Assembly: GCA_010672165.1 (NCBI GenBank)
Contig: JAAHHN010000021.1
Coordinates: 1 to 49,790 of the forward strand
DNA: 49,790 nt
Source: Spirulina sp. SIO3F2
GTDB lineage: Bacteria; Cyanobacteriota; Cyanobacteriia; Cyanobacteriales; Spirulinaceae
Direction: 5' to 3'
Position numbers and translations under genes: made by a program. Below the pieces are notes generated by a model, which saw only the letters and a program-made list of their open reading frames with translations, searched no databases and was not told the origin of the DNA. Shown here piece by piece: positions 19,118-28,140 of the stretch. How positions within the stretch are numbered: position 1 is the first letter of the stretch; every line of letters begins with the position of its first letter.

Positions 19118-20665
19118 TCACCCTTCTAACCAATAGGTAGACATTTTTCCCTTCCCTTTCACATTGATTTCCCCCCGTTCCACCAACTCAAATTTATCTT
19201 TCAGGAGTTCGTATGTCGCTTGGGTAACTTGGATTTTGCCTGGCTTGCCTTGAGATTCCATCCGGGATGCTACATTAACCGTATCACCCCAAAGATCGTA
19301 GCCAAACTTCGTTACACCAATCACGCCAGCTACCACTGGTCCTGTGTTAACACCAATGCGAAGGGCAAAGTTTTGCCCCGTTTCCGCATTGAATTGTGTG
19401 ACATAATCGAGCAAGTCAAGCGCCATATTCGCTACCCGAATCGCATGGTTATCACAAGGTTCTGGTAAACCCGCAACGGCCATATAGGCATCGCCGATGG
19501 TTTTGATTTTTTCGAGGCCGTGACAAGAGGTAAAATAATCAAATTCAGAGAAGATTGTATTGAGGATTTCCACTAATTCTGTCGAAGACATTTGCAACGA
19601 AAGTTGGGTAAAGTTCACCAAGTCTGCAAAGAGTACTGTGACACTCTCAAAGGAATCTGCGATGGTATTTTCTTCTTGCTTGAGGCGTTGGGCGATCGGC
19701 TCCGGCAGAATATTCAGGAGCAGCTCTTCGGAGCGTTGCTGTTGCTCCCGGAGCGCTTCATTGGCTTGTCGGGTGGTGGTGATGTCACGAGCAACCCAGA
19801 GTACTGCTTCTTCTGAGAGAGGTGAAACATTAGCAGAAAACCACCGTTTGCTAAATTGGAGCGGTAGATAATATTCGATGGTTTGTGGGATTTGCTGACT
19901 GAGCACTTCTTGAATGGTTTGGGCATGATATTCAACCTGCTCGGCAGGGAAGAAATCTTGCAGATGACGATCCACCACCATCGTTCCGGAAAGACTTTCA
20001 TGATTGAAGCGGGTGGGCGCAACTTTACGGCACACCCCCTGACGATCGAAAACCAAAATCATGTCATTCATCGCAGCAAACAAGGTCATTAATTCTGTTT
20101 CTGACGCTTGCAATGCTTCTTCAATTAAGATTCGAGTTTGAATCTCTTGTTCAAGCCGTTGATTCCGCTCCTTGAGCATACGCTGCAAATGCAAAAGCTG
20201 GAGTTGGTGCTCCACACGCACCAAGACTTCTGCAAATTGAAACGGTTTTGTGATGTAGTCTGCCCCCCCGACCCCAAATGCTTTTACTTTATCCACTACG
20301 TCTTGCAGGGCACTGACAAAAATAACAGGGATTGGGGCTGTTTTGGGATTTGCCTTGAGTCGGGTGCAGACTTCATAACCATCCATACGAGGCATATTGA
20401 TATCCAACAGTACCAGATCGGGTGGCGAGATTTGCGCCGCCTTGAGTGCCATCTCACCACTCAAAACGCTCCGAACTCGATGACCCTTTTGGCTTAGCAA
20501 AGACGTCAGGAGACGGAGATTCTGGGGAACATCATCAACAACGAGGATGTCTCCGGTGGGTGAATCCAGATCTGAAGTGGGAGAAGGATGGCTCACTGGC
20601 ACACAATAAAGCGTAAGGTTGGGAGCAGATGGGTCATCTTGTCGATTGCCGCCTGCGACGTTCAT
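19118..20665 (-). CDS. Receiver-PAS-class III adenylate cyclase
   Basis: A 515-residue protein. The receiver domain (about 37-155) has DILVVDD, phospho-acceptor LLDINMPRMDG and KPF lysine motifs. A PAS-like domain and a signalling helix (LLLNILPEPIAQRLKQEE) follow, then a class IIIa cyclase domain. Metal aspartates lie in VLFADLVNFT and KTIGDAYM. The specificity residues look like Lys in the EKIK segment and Asp in FGYDLWGDTVNVASRM, the adenylate type. It probably turns a phosphorelay signal into cAMP. ATG 20665 is preferred over the TTG at 20704. It lies 152 bases downstream of the GGDEF gene on the same strand (113 if the TTG is used). Confidence 0.92.
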   Translation of the reverse strand: MNVAGGNRQDDPSAPNLTLYCVPVSHPSPTSDLDSPTGDILVVDDVPQNLRLLTSLLSQKGHRVRSVLSGEMALKAAQISPPDLVLLDINMPRMDGYEVCTRLKANPKTAPIPVIFVSALQDVVDKVKAFGVGGADYITKPFQFAEVLVRVEHQLQLLHLQRMLKERNQRLEQEIQTRILIEEALQASETELMTLFAAMNDMILVFDRQGVCRKVAPTRFNHESLSGTMVVDRHLQDFFPAEQVEYHAQTIQEVLSQQIPQTIEYYLPLQFSKRWFSANVSPLSEEAVLWVARDITTTRQANEALREQQQRSEELLLNILPEPIAQRLKQEENTIADSFESVTVLFADLVNFTQLSLQMSSTELVEILNTIFSEFDYFTSCHGLEKIKTIGDAYMAVAGLPEPCDNHAIRVANMALDLLDYVTQFNAETGQNFALRIGVNTGPVVAGVIGVTKFGYDLWGDTVNVASRMESQGKPGKIQVTQATYELLKDKFELVERGEINVKGKGKMSTYWLEG

Positions 20666-20817
20666 CCGCAGGCTCGAATTTGCATCACCTGAGCGCGATC
20701 GCAAGACTGATGTAAGTCATTGGTTATAAGTGATCAAGATCACTGAGATTAGGCAAATGCTTTGGCCTCCATTGTAGGGGTTTAAAGTGAGGTTTGACTG
20801 GGGGAACTTGTAAACCG

Positions 20818-21840
20818 TTAGGCAGTTGGATGATAGACAACGACACGATCGCGCCCGGTGGCTTTGGCTTGGTAGAGGGACTGATCTGCACAATCAATAA
20901 GCTGGGTGGCCGGTTGTTGAGGATTTGGTTTGAGGGTGGCTACCCCAAAACTCATACTGAGGTAAGTATTCGCGGGTGAGCCCTGATGAGTGATTTTTCG
21001 TTCACGAATGCGACGATGGCAGGTATGGGCAAACTCAGCCACCTGTACCGCAGGCGTTTGAATGATAACAATGCCAAACTCTTCTCCACCGTAACGTGCA
21101 AGCAGTGCTTTCTCGTTGGGCAACATATCGGTTAATGCCCCTTGCAACAGATGTGCCACTTGCTGAAGACAGCGATCGCCTTCTAAATGCCCATAGGTAT
21201 CATTGTAATTTTTGAAGTAATCCACATCCGTCAATACCAGGGAAATAGAATGGGGTGGCTCATCCGCTTGCCAATATTGATTGAGAAATTCATCAAAGCG
21301 ACGACGATTGGCAATATGGGTGAGACCATCTAAATTCGCCAGGGTTTTGAGCCGTTCGAGGGCTCCCCGTAAGGCAGACTCAGCATGAACCCGTTCGTGA
21401 ATTTCTTGTTCAAGCTGGGCGTTTTTCCGTTGCAGTTGTTGACTTAAGCGTAGAATCTTAATTTGATTCTCGACCCTGGCGATCACCTCGGCCCAATGAA
21501 ATGGTTTAGTAATATAGTCAACGCCCCCAATCTTAAACCCTCTCACCTTATCCATCACCTCATCATAGGCACTAATAAAAATAATCGGAATTTGGCATGT
21601 TATTTTATTAGCTTGTAAACGCCGACACACTTCATAGCCATCCATCTCTGGCATGCCGATATCCAAGAGGATAAGATCAGGGATGTGGGTTTGAGCAGCC
21701 TGGAGTGCTAATTCACCACTCAAGGCTTGGCGTACCGTATATTCACTCCGCTCTAAAATTGTACTGAGCAACCGTAGGTTGGCAGGGGTGTCATCAACAA
21801 CTAGAATATTCCCTTTTGCAATGTCTGACACAGGGGTCAT
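20818..21840 (-). CDS. Receiver-GGDEF diguanylate cyclase
   Basis: A 340-residue response regulator. The receiver domain (about 10-130) has NILVVDDTPANLRLL, LLDIGMPEMDG and TKPFHW. A coiled-coil linker (LRLSQQLQRKNAQLEQEIHERVHAE) leads to a GGDEF domain with DGLTHIANRRRFD, LTDVDYFKNYND and RYGGEEFGIVI. The intact GGEEF motif predicts c-di-GMP synthesis. The RxxD inhibitory site, expected just before LLARYGGEEF, reads NEKA, so product inhibition through it should be absent. It precedes the receiver-cyclase gene on -, and the two receivers are similar, consistent with a paralogous signalling pair under one sensor. Confidence 0.94.
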   Translation of the reverse strand: MTPVSDIAKGNILVVDDTPANLRLLSTILERSEYTVRQALSGELALQAAQTHIPDLILLDIGMPEMDGYEVCRRLQANKITCQIPIIFISAYDEVMDKVRGFKIGGVDYITKPFHWAEVIARVENQIKILRLSQQLQRKNAQLEQEIHERVHAESALRGALERLKTLANLDGLTHIANRRRFDEFLNQYWQADEPPHSISLVLTDVDYFKNYNDTYGHLEGDRCLQQVAHLLQGALTDMLPNEKALLARYGGEEFGIVIIQTPAVQVAEFAHTCHRRIRERKITHQGSPANTYLSMSFGVATLKPNPQQPATQLIDCADQSLYQAKATGRDRVVVYHPTA

Positions 21841-22114
21841 GCTCCAACTCGATCAATAGTCGACAAGACGCTGGAGACGGGCCAGCCTCTTGATCAATTT
21901 TAAGTGGGCTGCTGGTTGTTCTCTGTTTAAACTCAAGAGAAAAGCAAGATTCGCCTTAATACTACTGATCCAAAGATAAACGCAAGAAAACGTTAGTGCT
22001 TGGTTTTGCAGATGAGGGCAGGAACGGATAACGCAAGACCCAAGGTGAGAAGCACGGCTGAGTACGATATGATTGTGATCGTTTTTGAGCTTGGATTTCT
22101 GTAACACAACACAC

Positions 22115-22924
22115 ATGCGGTCTTACATTGCTGCGGCGCTTCAAATGACCAGCAAGCCTAGCCTGACAGACAACCTCCTCCATGCAGAGGAGCTGATTGA
22201 TCTGGCAGTTCGGCAAGGTGCTGAATTGGTTTGTCTCCCTGAAAACTTTGCCTTTATGGGCTTAGAGGAGGAGAAACTCGCTCAGGCCTCAACCATTGCT
22301 CAATCCACTGAACAATTCCTTAAAACCATGGCCCAACGCTATCAGGTCATGGTTTTGGGAGGCGGTTTTCCGGTTCCGGTGGCGGGGGATAAGGTTCATA
22401 ACACTGCGATGTTAGTGGCATCGAATGGCGAGGTGGTCAATCAATACAACAAAGTACACTTGTTCGATGTCGATTTGCCAGATGAAAATACCTACTGTGA
22501 GTCTCGCACTGTACAGGCAGGCCAAGACTTACCCACAATTTATGCTTCAGACCTCTTAGGCAATCTGGGTGTATCTGTTTGTTATGATGTGCGGTTTCCG
22601 GAGTTATATCGCCACTTAGCGAAACTGGGGGCGGATGTGTTGTGTGTGCCCGCTGCCTTTACGGCCTTCACAGGTAAAGACCATTGGCAAGTGCTCTTGC
22701 AAGCCCGGGCTATTGAAAATACCTGCTATGTGATTGCACCCGCTCAAACCGGGAATCATTACGGTCGCCGCTTTACCCATGGCCATGCGATGATTATTGA
22801 TCCCTGGGGCACAATTGTGGCGGATGCGGGTGTGGAGCCGGGGGTGGCGATCGCTGAGATTAGCCCCACCACCCTAGAGCAGGTGCGTCGCCAAATGCCC
22901 TGTTTGCAGCATCGGGTCTTTTAA
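22115..22924 (+). CDS. Nitrilase superfamily amidohydrolase (Nit1-like)
   Basis: A 269-residue carbon-nitrogen hydrolase. The Glu-Lys-Cys triad is visible as E in LPENFAFMG, K in YNKVHLFDVDL and C in VSVCYDVRFPEL. HLFDV and CYDxRFPEL are typical of the Nit1/YbeM group, which hydrolyses deaminated glutathione; that substrate is inferred from the family. ATG 22115 gives the normal length. The next gene begins 11 bases after the stop, so they likely form an operon. Confidence 0.93.
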   Translation: MRSYIAAALQMTSKPSLTDNLLHAEELIDLAVRQGAELVCLPENFAFMGLEEEKLAQASTIAQSTEQFLKTMAQRYQVMVLGGGFPVPVAGDKVHNTAMLVASNGEVVNQYNKVHLFDVDLPDENTYCESRTVQAGQDLPTIYASDLLGNLGVSVCYDVRFPELYRHLAKLGADVLCVPAAFTAFTGKDHWQVLLQARAIENTCYVIAPAQTGNHYGRRFTHGHAMIIDPWGTIVADAGVEPGVAIAEISPTTLEQVRRQMPCLQHRVF

Positions 22925-22935
22925 CCAGAGGCGTT

Positions 22936-23874
22936 GTGACCCAGCCATCCTTAAATGACCGTCTTGCCGGGGGCTTAGTGGGTCTATTGGTCGGAGATGC
23001 CTTGGGGGTTCCCTATGAGTTCCATCCACCGGAAACCATCCCAACATCGGAGTTGATTGAGTATAAGCCCCCGCCTGGCTTTGCACGATCGCATCGCGGT
23101 GTCCCTCCGGGTACATGGTCAGATGATGGGGCGCAGGCTTTATGTTTACTGGCTTCGTTGCTCGATTGCGAGCGTCTTGATTTGGCGGACTTTGCAACGC
23201 GGCTGTTGCGTTGGTGTGACGAGGGTTACCTGGCCGTGGATGGGGTGGTGTTTGATATTGGTGTTACCACAGGGGCGGCCTTGTCTGCGGTGCGGCAGGG
23301 GGTAGCGCCTGGGGAAGCGGGCCGAGATGGGGTCTATGCCAATGGCAATGGTTCTCTGATGCGGGTGTTGCCCTTGGCGCTTTGGCATCAGGGGACAGAT
23401 GCGCAGTTGGTTCAGGCTGCGCAGTTGCAGTCTTGTGTAACCCATCGGCATTTGCGATCGCAGGTGTGTTGTGCGCTCTATTGTTTATGGGCGCGGCGGA
23501 TTCTGGAAGCACACCCGGAACCTTGGCAGGCGGCGGTGCAAACACTTCGGCATATTTATGCAGAGGATGAGGCGGCGACAGAGGAGTTGGAATGGTCAAT
23601 CCGGCCGGATGATCCCCCGGAAGGCAAGGGCTCAGGCTATGTGGTGGATTGTTTGCGATCGGCTCGCTGGGCTTGTCAGCACAAGACCTATGCTGAGGTG
23701 GTGCGATCGGCGATTCGGTTGGGGAATGATACGGATACCACGGCTTGTGTGGCGGGGGGCATTGCGGGTTTACGGGGTGGGATTGAGGCGATTCCGCTGC
23801 AATGGCGGGAGGCGTTGCGGGGGCAGGATTTGTTAGCGCCGTTGTTGGAGCGGTTGTTGATGGTGAGGGGATAA
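22936..23874 (+). CDS. ADP-ribosylglycohydrolase family protein (DraG-like)
   Basis: A 312-residue all-helical hydrolase. LAGGLVGLLVGDALGVPYEF opens the fold. Metal-binding residues lie in GTWSDDGAQALC and GNDTDTTACVAGGIAGL, matching the dinuclear Mg site of DraG and ARH enzymes. The first motif reads SDDG rather than the common TDDT, so activity may differ. The family removes ADP-ribose from proteins, nucleic acids or small molecules; the target is unknown. It starts at GTG 22936, 11 bases after the nitrilase gene. The 3' third is strongly G-rich in codon choice. Confidence 0.92.
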   Translation: MTQPSLNDRLAGGLVGLLVGDALGVPYEFHPPETIPTSELIEYKPPPGFARSHRGVPPGTWSDDGAQALCLLASLLDCERLDLADFATRLLRWCDEGYLAVDGVVFDIGVTTGAALSAVRQGVAPGEAGRDGVYANGNGSLMRVLPLALWHQGTDAQLVQAAQLQSCVTHRHLRSQVCCALYCLWARRILEAHPEPWQAAVQTLRHIYAEDEAATEELEWSIRPDDPPEGKGSGYVVDCLRSARWACQHKTYAEVVRSAIRLGNDTDTTACVAGGIAGLRGGIEAIPLQWREALRGQDLLAPLLERLLMVRG

Positions 23875-24042
23875 GGGTGGGGGTTGAAATAGGGTGTTTG
23901 CGGGATGGATGGGGTTAATATTCATCCTTTAGCGATCGATCAGGATATCAGTGCTGGGAATAGTTTTCAGAGGGTAGGCTGCATCATCTGCGAAGGGATT
24001 GGTTAGAATTGGGCAAGGCTGATGTGCTTTATTTCTAGACCT

Positions 24043-24299
24043 GAGATCCCCCCTTCCCCCCTTGATAAGCTAACCTTGTAGGGGTTTTGTAGACCCCCCT
24101 CACAGCAAGGATCTTGCGAACGCACTTTTGAGGGCTGAACCGCTGAACCCTAGCAAAATCAAGGGAGCGATTTGAAACCCCTACAGGATTAGCTTGATAA
24201 GGGGGGTGACGCCGCAAGCGGCTGGGATGGTTTTGGCTTTAACATTTGGGTCAATAAAAACCCCCTTAGTAAGGGGGGCGGCGCAGCCGGGGGGATCTC
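24043..24299. repeat. G-run palindromic repeat, copy A, interrupted by a MITE
   Basis: The outer ends GAGATCCCCCC (24043-24053) and GGGGGGATCTC (24289-24299) are exact inverted repeats. Without the MITE the element reads CCCCCTTGATAAGGGGG, TGACGCCGCAAGCGGCTGGGATGG, an AT-rich spacer, then CCCCCTTAGTAAGGGGG and GGCGCAGCC. A copy in the same orientation lies at 28141-28411. The two bracket the TPR and ATPase genes. Confidence 0.85.
24070..24192 (+). mobile_element. 123-bp MITE, copy A, with 9-bp target duplication
   Basis: CTAACCTTGTAGGGGTTTT at the left and AAACCCCTACAGGATTAG at the right are near-perfect inverted ends. The element is flanked by CTTGATAAG on both sides (24061-24069 and 24193-24201). 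It has one mismatch in 123 positions to the reverse complement of 28173-28295. It has no meaningful open frame, so it must be mobilised in trans. Confidence 0.88.
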
Positions 24300-24395
24300 G
24301 TAAGCTTTGCGAGTGAGTGTAGTCATTAAAATTCTGTTGGATTTTATTGTTTGTGGTGTGGTTGTTTGTAATGTTGCGGCTTTGAGGGGGTGAGT

Positions 24396-26630
24396 ATGGT
24401 GAAGAAGAAAAAAAATCAAAGCAAAAGTCTGAATCGAAATAAGGGGTTTGGGACACCGCGAGAGATTCCAACACGGGAGGCAAAGGATTTTATTTTTGCT
24501 TTTGGGCAGAAGATTGAGAAGTATGGTGAAGACTCTGTAAAAGTTGAGCAGTTCGTTGCGGTTAATCTAGAGAAGCTTGATGAATCACTACTTGAGTCAT
24601 TACCCAAAGCTTTCCAAAAAGAGATCGTTAATCAATCATTTGAAAAGCGAGAATTTATTGCAGGCATTCTTACTGTTTTAGGTGGTCTGATCTATGAATT
24701 ACCTAAGGGTAAACGTTGGTTGAATCTAGAGTTGAGTATTTTGGCTTATGAATTAGCACTTTCTGTTTTTCGGCGAGAAGAATATCCTGAGCAATGGGCA
24801 ATTATTCAAGGCGCTTTAGCTAATGCCTATTCAGATCGTATTAGAGGCGATCGAGCTGAGAATATTGAAACTGCGATCGCCACCTATGAACTTGCTTTAG
24901 GAATTCGAACCCGTGAGGACTTCCCTGAAGATTGGGCATTGACTCAAATGAATTTGGCAAGTGCTTATAAAAATCGCATTAAAGGCGACCGAGCTGAAAA
25001 CATTGAAATTGCAATCGCTACTCACAAACTAGCTTTGGAGATTTATACCCGTGAGAACTTTCCTGAAGATTGGGCAAATACTCAAACAAATTTGGCGAAT
25101 GCTTATTTAGGGAGGATTAGAGGAAATCGGGCTAAGAATCTTGAAACGGCAATTGCTACCTACAAACTAGCTTTGAAGATTTACACCCGTGAGGACTTCT
25201 CTAAAAATTGGGCATTGACTCAAATGAATTTGGCAAGTGCTTATATAGATCGCATTAAAGGCGACCGAGCTGAAAACATTGAAATTGCGATTGCCACCTA
25301 TGAACTTGCTTTAGGGATTCGCACTCGTGAAGACTTTCCTGAAGATTGGGCAGTGACCCAAATAAATTTAGCTAATTCTTATTTAGTCCGCATAAAAGGT
25401 GATCGATCTGAGAATCTTGAAACCGCGATCGCTACCTACAAACTAGCGTTAGAGATTCACACTCATAATGACTTTCCTGAACAGTGGGCAAGAACTCAAA
25501 TGAGTTTGGCAACTGCTTATTTTCAGCGTATTCGCGGTGAACACGTCAATAACATTGAAATAGCTATTCATTTTTTCGATCTCTCCGCTGAAGTTTATAC
25601 TCGTGAAGACTTTCCAACAGATTGGGCACATCTCCAGAATAACCTTGCTTTTGCTTACCGAGATCGGATTCAAGGCAACCGATCAGAAAATATCGAAAAG
25701 TCGATCAGTTTATTTGAGCTTGCAATGCAGGTTTATACCTATGAAGACTTTCCAGAAAATTGGGCAATTGCTCAACAGAATTTAATCAGTGCTTATCGGG
25801 ACAGAATCCAAGGTGAGCCGCTAGAGAATTTAGCAATTGTATTCGAACATTATCAAAACTCTTCAAAGGTCTTTACCCGTGAAGATTATCCCCAAAAATG
25901 GGCGTTGAATCAGAGTGTTTGGGCAGAGGCTTTGATGAAACGAGCGGAATTGACCGAAAATTCCGAAGATCTTGAACAAGCGATTACTATCCTCCAAGAA
26001 GTTACTGAAGTCCTCACCCCAGGCAGCCCTGACTTCATCGATGCCCAATATCGCCTCGGTAACGCTCTCTCCCGCCGCTACGAAACCAGCCAAGATCCCC
26101 AAGATATTGAACAAGCCTTTAAAGCCTATAAAACTGCCCTGGATGCGATTAGTCCTGAGCATTACGATCGCCAACAAATCCAACAAGCCCTACCCACCAC
26201 CCAATCCATCCTTGGTAGTCGCCTGGTTCGCCAAGGGGAATGGCAACAGGGTCTAGAACTGCTGCTCAATAGCGTCCGAGAACTCGGCAAAAGCGATAAC
26301 AAACTGGCCTATGCCAACGCCCTCTACCAAACTGCCCGCGCCCACGAAACCATGACCGACTGGCACAACGCCCGCCGCTACTACCGCGACGCCTTGCGCG
26401 TATTTGACCACCTCCAACACCCACCGGGCATTGCGAAGAGTCGGGTCGGCTTGGGCAGCGTCCTCGCTTCACTAGGCTACTTCGAGAAAGGCATGGCCGA
26501 ACTCCAGCAAGCCATCGACCTCTATGATCAGCTAGAGCAGCCCAAAAGACTTGCAGAAGCCAAGTCCCTTTACCAAACGACCCAACGGGCCCATCAGTCC
26601 CATCAACAAATGCTAGCCGAGGTGTCCTGA
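24396..26630 (+). CDS. Tetratricopeptide-like repeat protein with nine 46-residue repeats
   Basis: A 744-residue protein. After a Lys-rich N-terminus and a ~100-residue helical domain come nine tandem 46-residue repeats (about residues 108-523) with consensus ETAIATYELALxIxTREDFPEDWAxTQxNLAxAY and RIKGDRAEN. A more divergent TPR-like tail follows. This is the cyanobacterial Tpr repeat found in CHAT- and NTPase-linked scaffold or sensor proteins. The repeat part is AT-rich while the tail is GC-rich. I prefer ATG 24396, 6 bases after GAGGGGG, over GTG 24390. The stop overlaps the next gene's ATG (TGATG). No catalytic domain is present. Confidence 0.88.
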   Translation: MVKKKKNQSKSLNRNKGFGTPREIPTREAKDFIFAFGQKIEKYGEDSVKVEQFVAVNLEKLDESLLESLPKAFQKEIVNQSFEKREFIAGILTVLGGLIYELPKGKRWLNLELSILAYELALSVFRREEYPEQWAIIQGALANAYSDRIRGDRAENIETAIATYELALGIRTREDFPEDWALTQMNLASAYKNRIKGDRAENIEIAIATHKLALEIYTRENFPEDWANTQTNLANAYLGRIRGNRAKNLETAIATYKLALKIYTREDFSKNWALTQMNLASAYIDRIKGDRAENIEIAIATYELALGIRTREDFPEDWAVTQINLANSYLVRIKGDRSENLETAIATYKLALEIHTHNDFPEQWARTQMSLATAYFQRIRGEHVNNIEIAIHFFDLSAEVYTREDFPTDWAHLQNNLAFAYRDRIQGNRSENIEKSISLFELAMQVYTYEDFPENWAIAQQNLISAYRDRIQGEPLENLAIVFEHYQNSSKVFTREDYPQKWALNQSVWAEALMKRAELTENSEDLEQAITILQEVTEVLTPGSPDFIDAQYRLGNALSRRYETSQDPQDIEQAFKAYKTALDAISPEHYDRQQIQQALPTTQSILGSRLVRQGEWQQGLELLLNSVRELGKSDNKLAYANALYQTARAHETMTDWHNARRYYRDALRVFDHLQHPPGIAKSRVGLGSVLASLGYFEKGMAELQQAIDLYDQLEQPKRLAEAKSLYQTTQRAHQSHQQMLAEVS
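24900..25490 (+). repeat. 138-bp units and 276-bp higher-order repeats inside the TPR gene
   Basis: The 46-codon repeats are visible at DNA level. A block beginning GCATTGACTCAAATGAATTT occurs at 24936 and again at 25212, exactly two units (276 bp) apart. Near-identical sequence continues past it through the RIKGDRAENIEIAIAT codons. This points to recent duplication of a two-repeat block by recombination. Confidence 0.8.
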
Positions 26631-27880
26631 TGACCACAGCAGATGATCTTTTCGACCAGTCCACAGGTGATGTTCAACGGTTGGGACTAAACGAAATCCC
26701 ATTTACTGAAAGCTCGGCTGACCTAGAAAGCGAAACCCTGCGTCGAGTGTTCACAGGTCGAGAAAACGAGCTGCGCCAAGTGTTTAGACTGTTCCAGGGT
26801 CGGGAGCGTCGCCGAATCCTGGTCTCGGGTCGTCTTGGCATTGGAAAAAGCGCCTTTTTGCTGGAGGTGCTTTCAGTGCTGCGGCGCAAACGCCCCAAGA
26901 TGCTGACCACCTACATCTCGCTCCCAGCTAATCTGGATATCGCCACCACAGCCCTGATCGCCATTGCCCGAGAAATGCCCGATAACCCCTGGGCCCAGCG
27001 ACAGCTCCACCAAATGGGCATTCCTACTGATAAACCTGTTCAGAACCGCACCACTGAGGGGGGAGTCAAAACCCTGATTACTGCAAGTGTTAAACAAGAA
27101 AACGCCCCCACAACCGAACTGCAATACCCCACTGTCGCCCTGGATACCCTGCTGGAACAAGCCCAAAAGGAATACCCCGATGGGGTGGTGATTGCCATTG
27201 ATGACTTGGATAAACAAAACCCCAGTCGGGTTCGGCAACTGATGCATGATGCCCAAGGTGTCCTCAAGGGGCGGGCGTGGTTTATGCTCACGGGTCATCC
27301 CTTCAGCATGACCAGCGATTTGCTGACCAGTGAACGGGGTCTGTTTGACCTCCAGTTGCCCCTAACCGAGTTGGATGAAGAGACCACCTACCGGATGCTG
27401 ATCAACTATCTCAACAGCGCCCGGATTAATGAAGGTTGCACCGATCCGGCTGATCCCGCTTGCGTTTTGCCCTTCACCCCCGACGCCGCCTACAAGTTCT
27501 GTAAAGTTTCCCTCGGTCGGCCTCGCCTGTTTAATCGTCTGGGCAATACCGTGCTCTCGACCGCTGCAGATCTCCAAGCCGAGACCATTGATCTGGATGT
27601 GCTCAACCAGGGATTGAGAGCCGCAGAGCCAACGTTAATCCAACGGGCGCAGCTCACAATTCAGGAAGAACGGGTACGTACCTTGCTGTTGAATCAGGGT
27701 GAACTCTCCGATGCAGACATCACCTATGAAGAATTGGATCAGCTTGGGGTCAATAGCTTTAGCGATTTATTGCCGATTTTGGAACGTTTAGAAGCAGCGG
27801 ATCTGGCCTACCGATCGCCCCAAGATGATGCTGATGTGTTTCGGCCAACCCTGTTGCCGCCTGCGGATACGGAAGAATAG
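26630..27880 (+). CDS. AAA ATPase, Orc1/Cdc6-like, coupled to the TPR gene
   Basis: A 416-residue P-loop ATPase. FTGRENELRQVFRLFQ opens the domain, Walker A is SGRLGIGKSAF (about 66-76), Walker B is VVIAIDDLD (about 186-194), sensor 1 is FMLTGHPF, and a sensor-2-like arginine lies in GRPRLFNRL (about 296-304). A winged-helix-like tail follows (about 345-405). This layout matches the Orc1/Cdc6 and STAND-like branch that uses ATP as a switch. Its ATG overlaps the TPR stop by one base, so the proteins are made together and probably form a complex. No nuclease, protease or other effector domain is visible. Function is not known. Confidence 0.88.
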   Translation: MTTADDLFDQSTGDVQRLGLNEIPFTESSADLESETLRRVFTGRENELRQVFRLFQGRERRRILVSGRLGIGKSAFLLEVLSVLRRKRPKMLTTYISLPANLDIATTALIAIAREMPDNPWAQRQLHQMGIPTDKPVQNRTTEGGVKTLITASVKQENAPTTELQYPTVALDTLLEQAQKEYPDGVVIAIDDLDKQNPSRVRQLMHDAQGVLKGRAWFMLTGHPFSMTSDLLTSERGLFDLQLPLTELDEETTYRMLINYLNSARINEGCTDPADPACVLPFTPDAAYKFCKVSLGRPRLFNRLGNTVLSTAADLQAETIDLDVLNQGLRAAEPTLIQRAQLTIQEERVRTLLLNQGELSDADITYEELDQLGVNSFSDLLPILERLEAADLAYRSPQDDADVFRPTLLPPADTEE

Positions 27881-27904
27881 ACGGGGTTTTAGGGATGAGA
27901 TTGC

Positions 27905-28117
27905 TCAAAACCGCCGCATAATCCACTGCTTCGCCAATCGCACCGCCGCTTGCCTTGTCCAAGCCCTCGGCACTGCGATCGCCCAACCCCCCTCATGCTT
28001 CACCCAAGCCGTATAACACGCCACGCCCCCACTCTCATCCCGCGCCAACTCAATCTGACACCCCCGATAGGGCAACGAAATAAACACATCGGGGTAATCC
28101 GGATCAGGAATCATCAT
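27905..28117 (-). CDS. Small conserved-looking cyanobacterial protein
   Basis: A 70-residue protein. YRGCQIELARDESGGVACYTAWVKHEGGWAIAVPRAWTR forms an apparent beta-rich core, followed by an Arg/Lys-rich helix ending QWIMRRF. I recall similar short cyanobacterial hypotheticals (core YTAWVNY, AVPxAxTR, AKxWV) but no function. It converges with the ATPase gene and lies just outside the right-hand repeat. The codon use fits the neighbours. Confidence 0.6.
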   Translation of the reverse strand: MMIPDPDYPDVFISLPYRGCQIELARDESGGVACYTAWVKHEGGWAIAVPRAWTRQAAVRLAKQWIMRRF

Positions 28118-28140
28118 GAAGATTTGTCACTTTCTAACTG

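Noticed and set aside
24035-24217. 60-codon - frame across the MITE
   Set aside because: It mostly reads repeat DNA; the matching frame in the second copy is only an echo of the same repeat.
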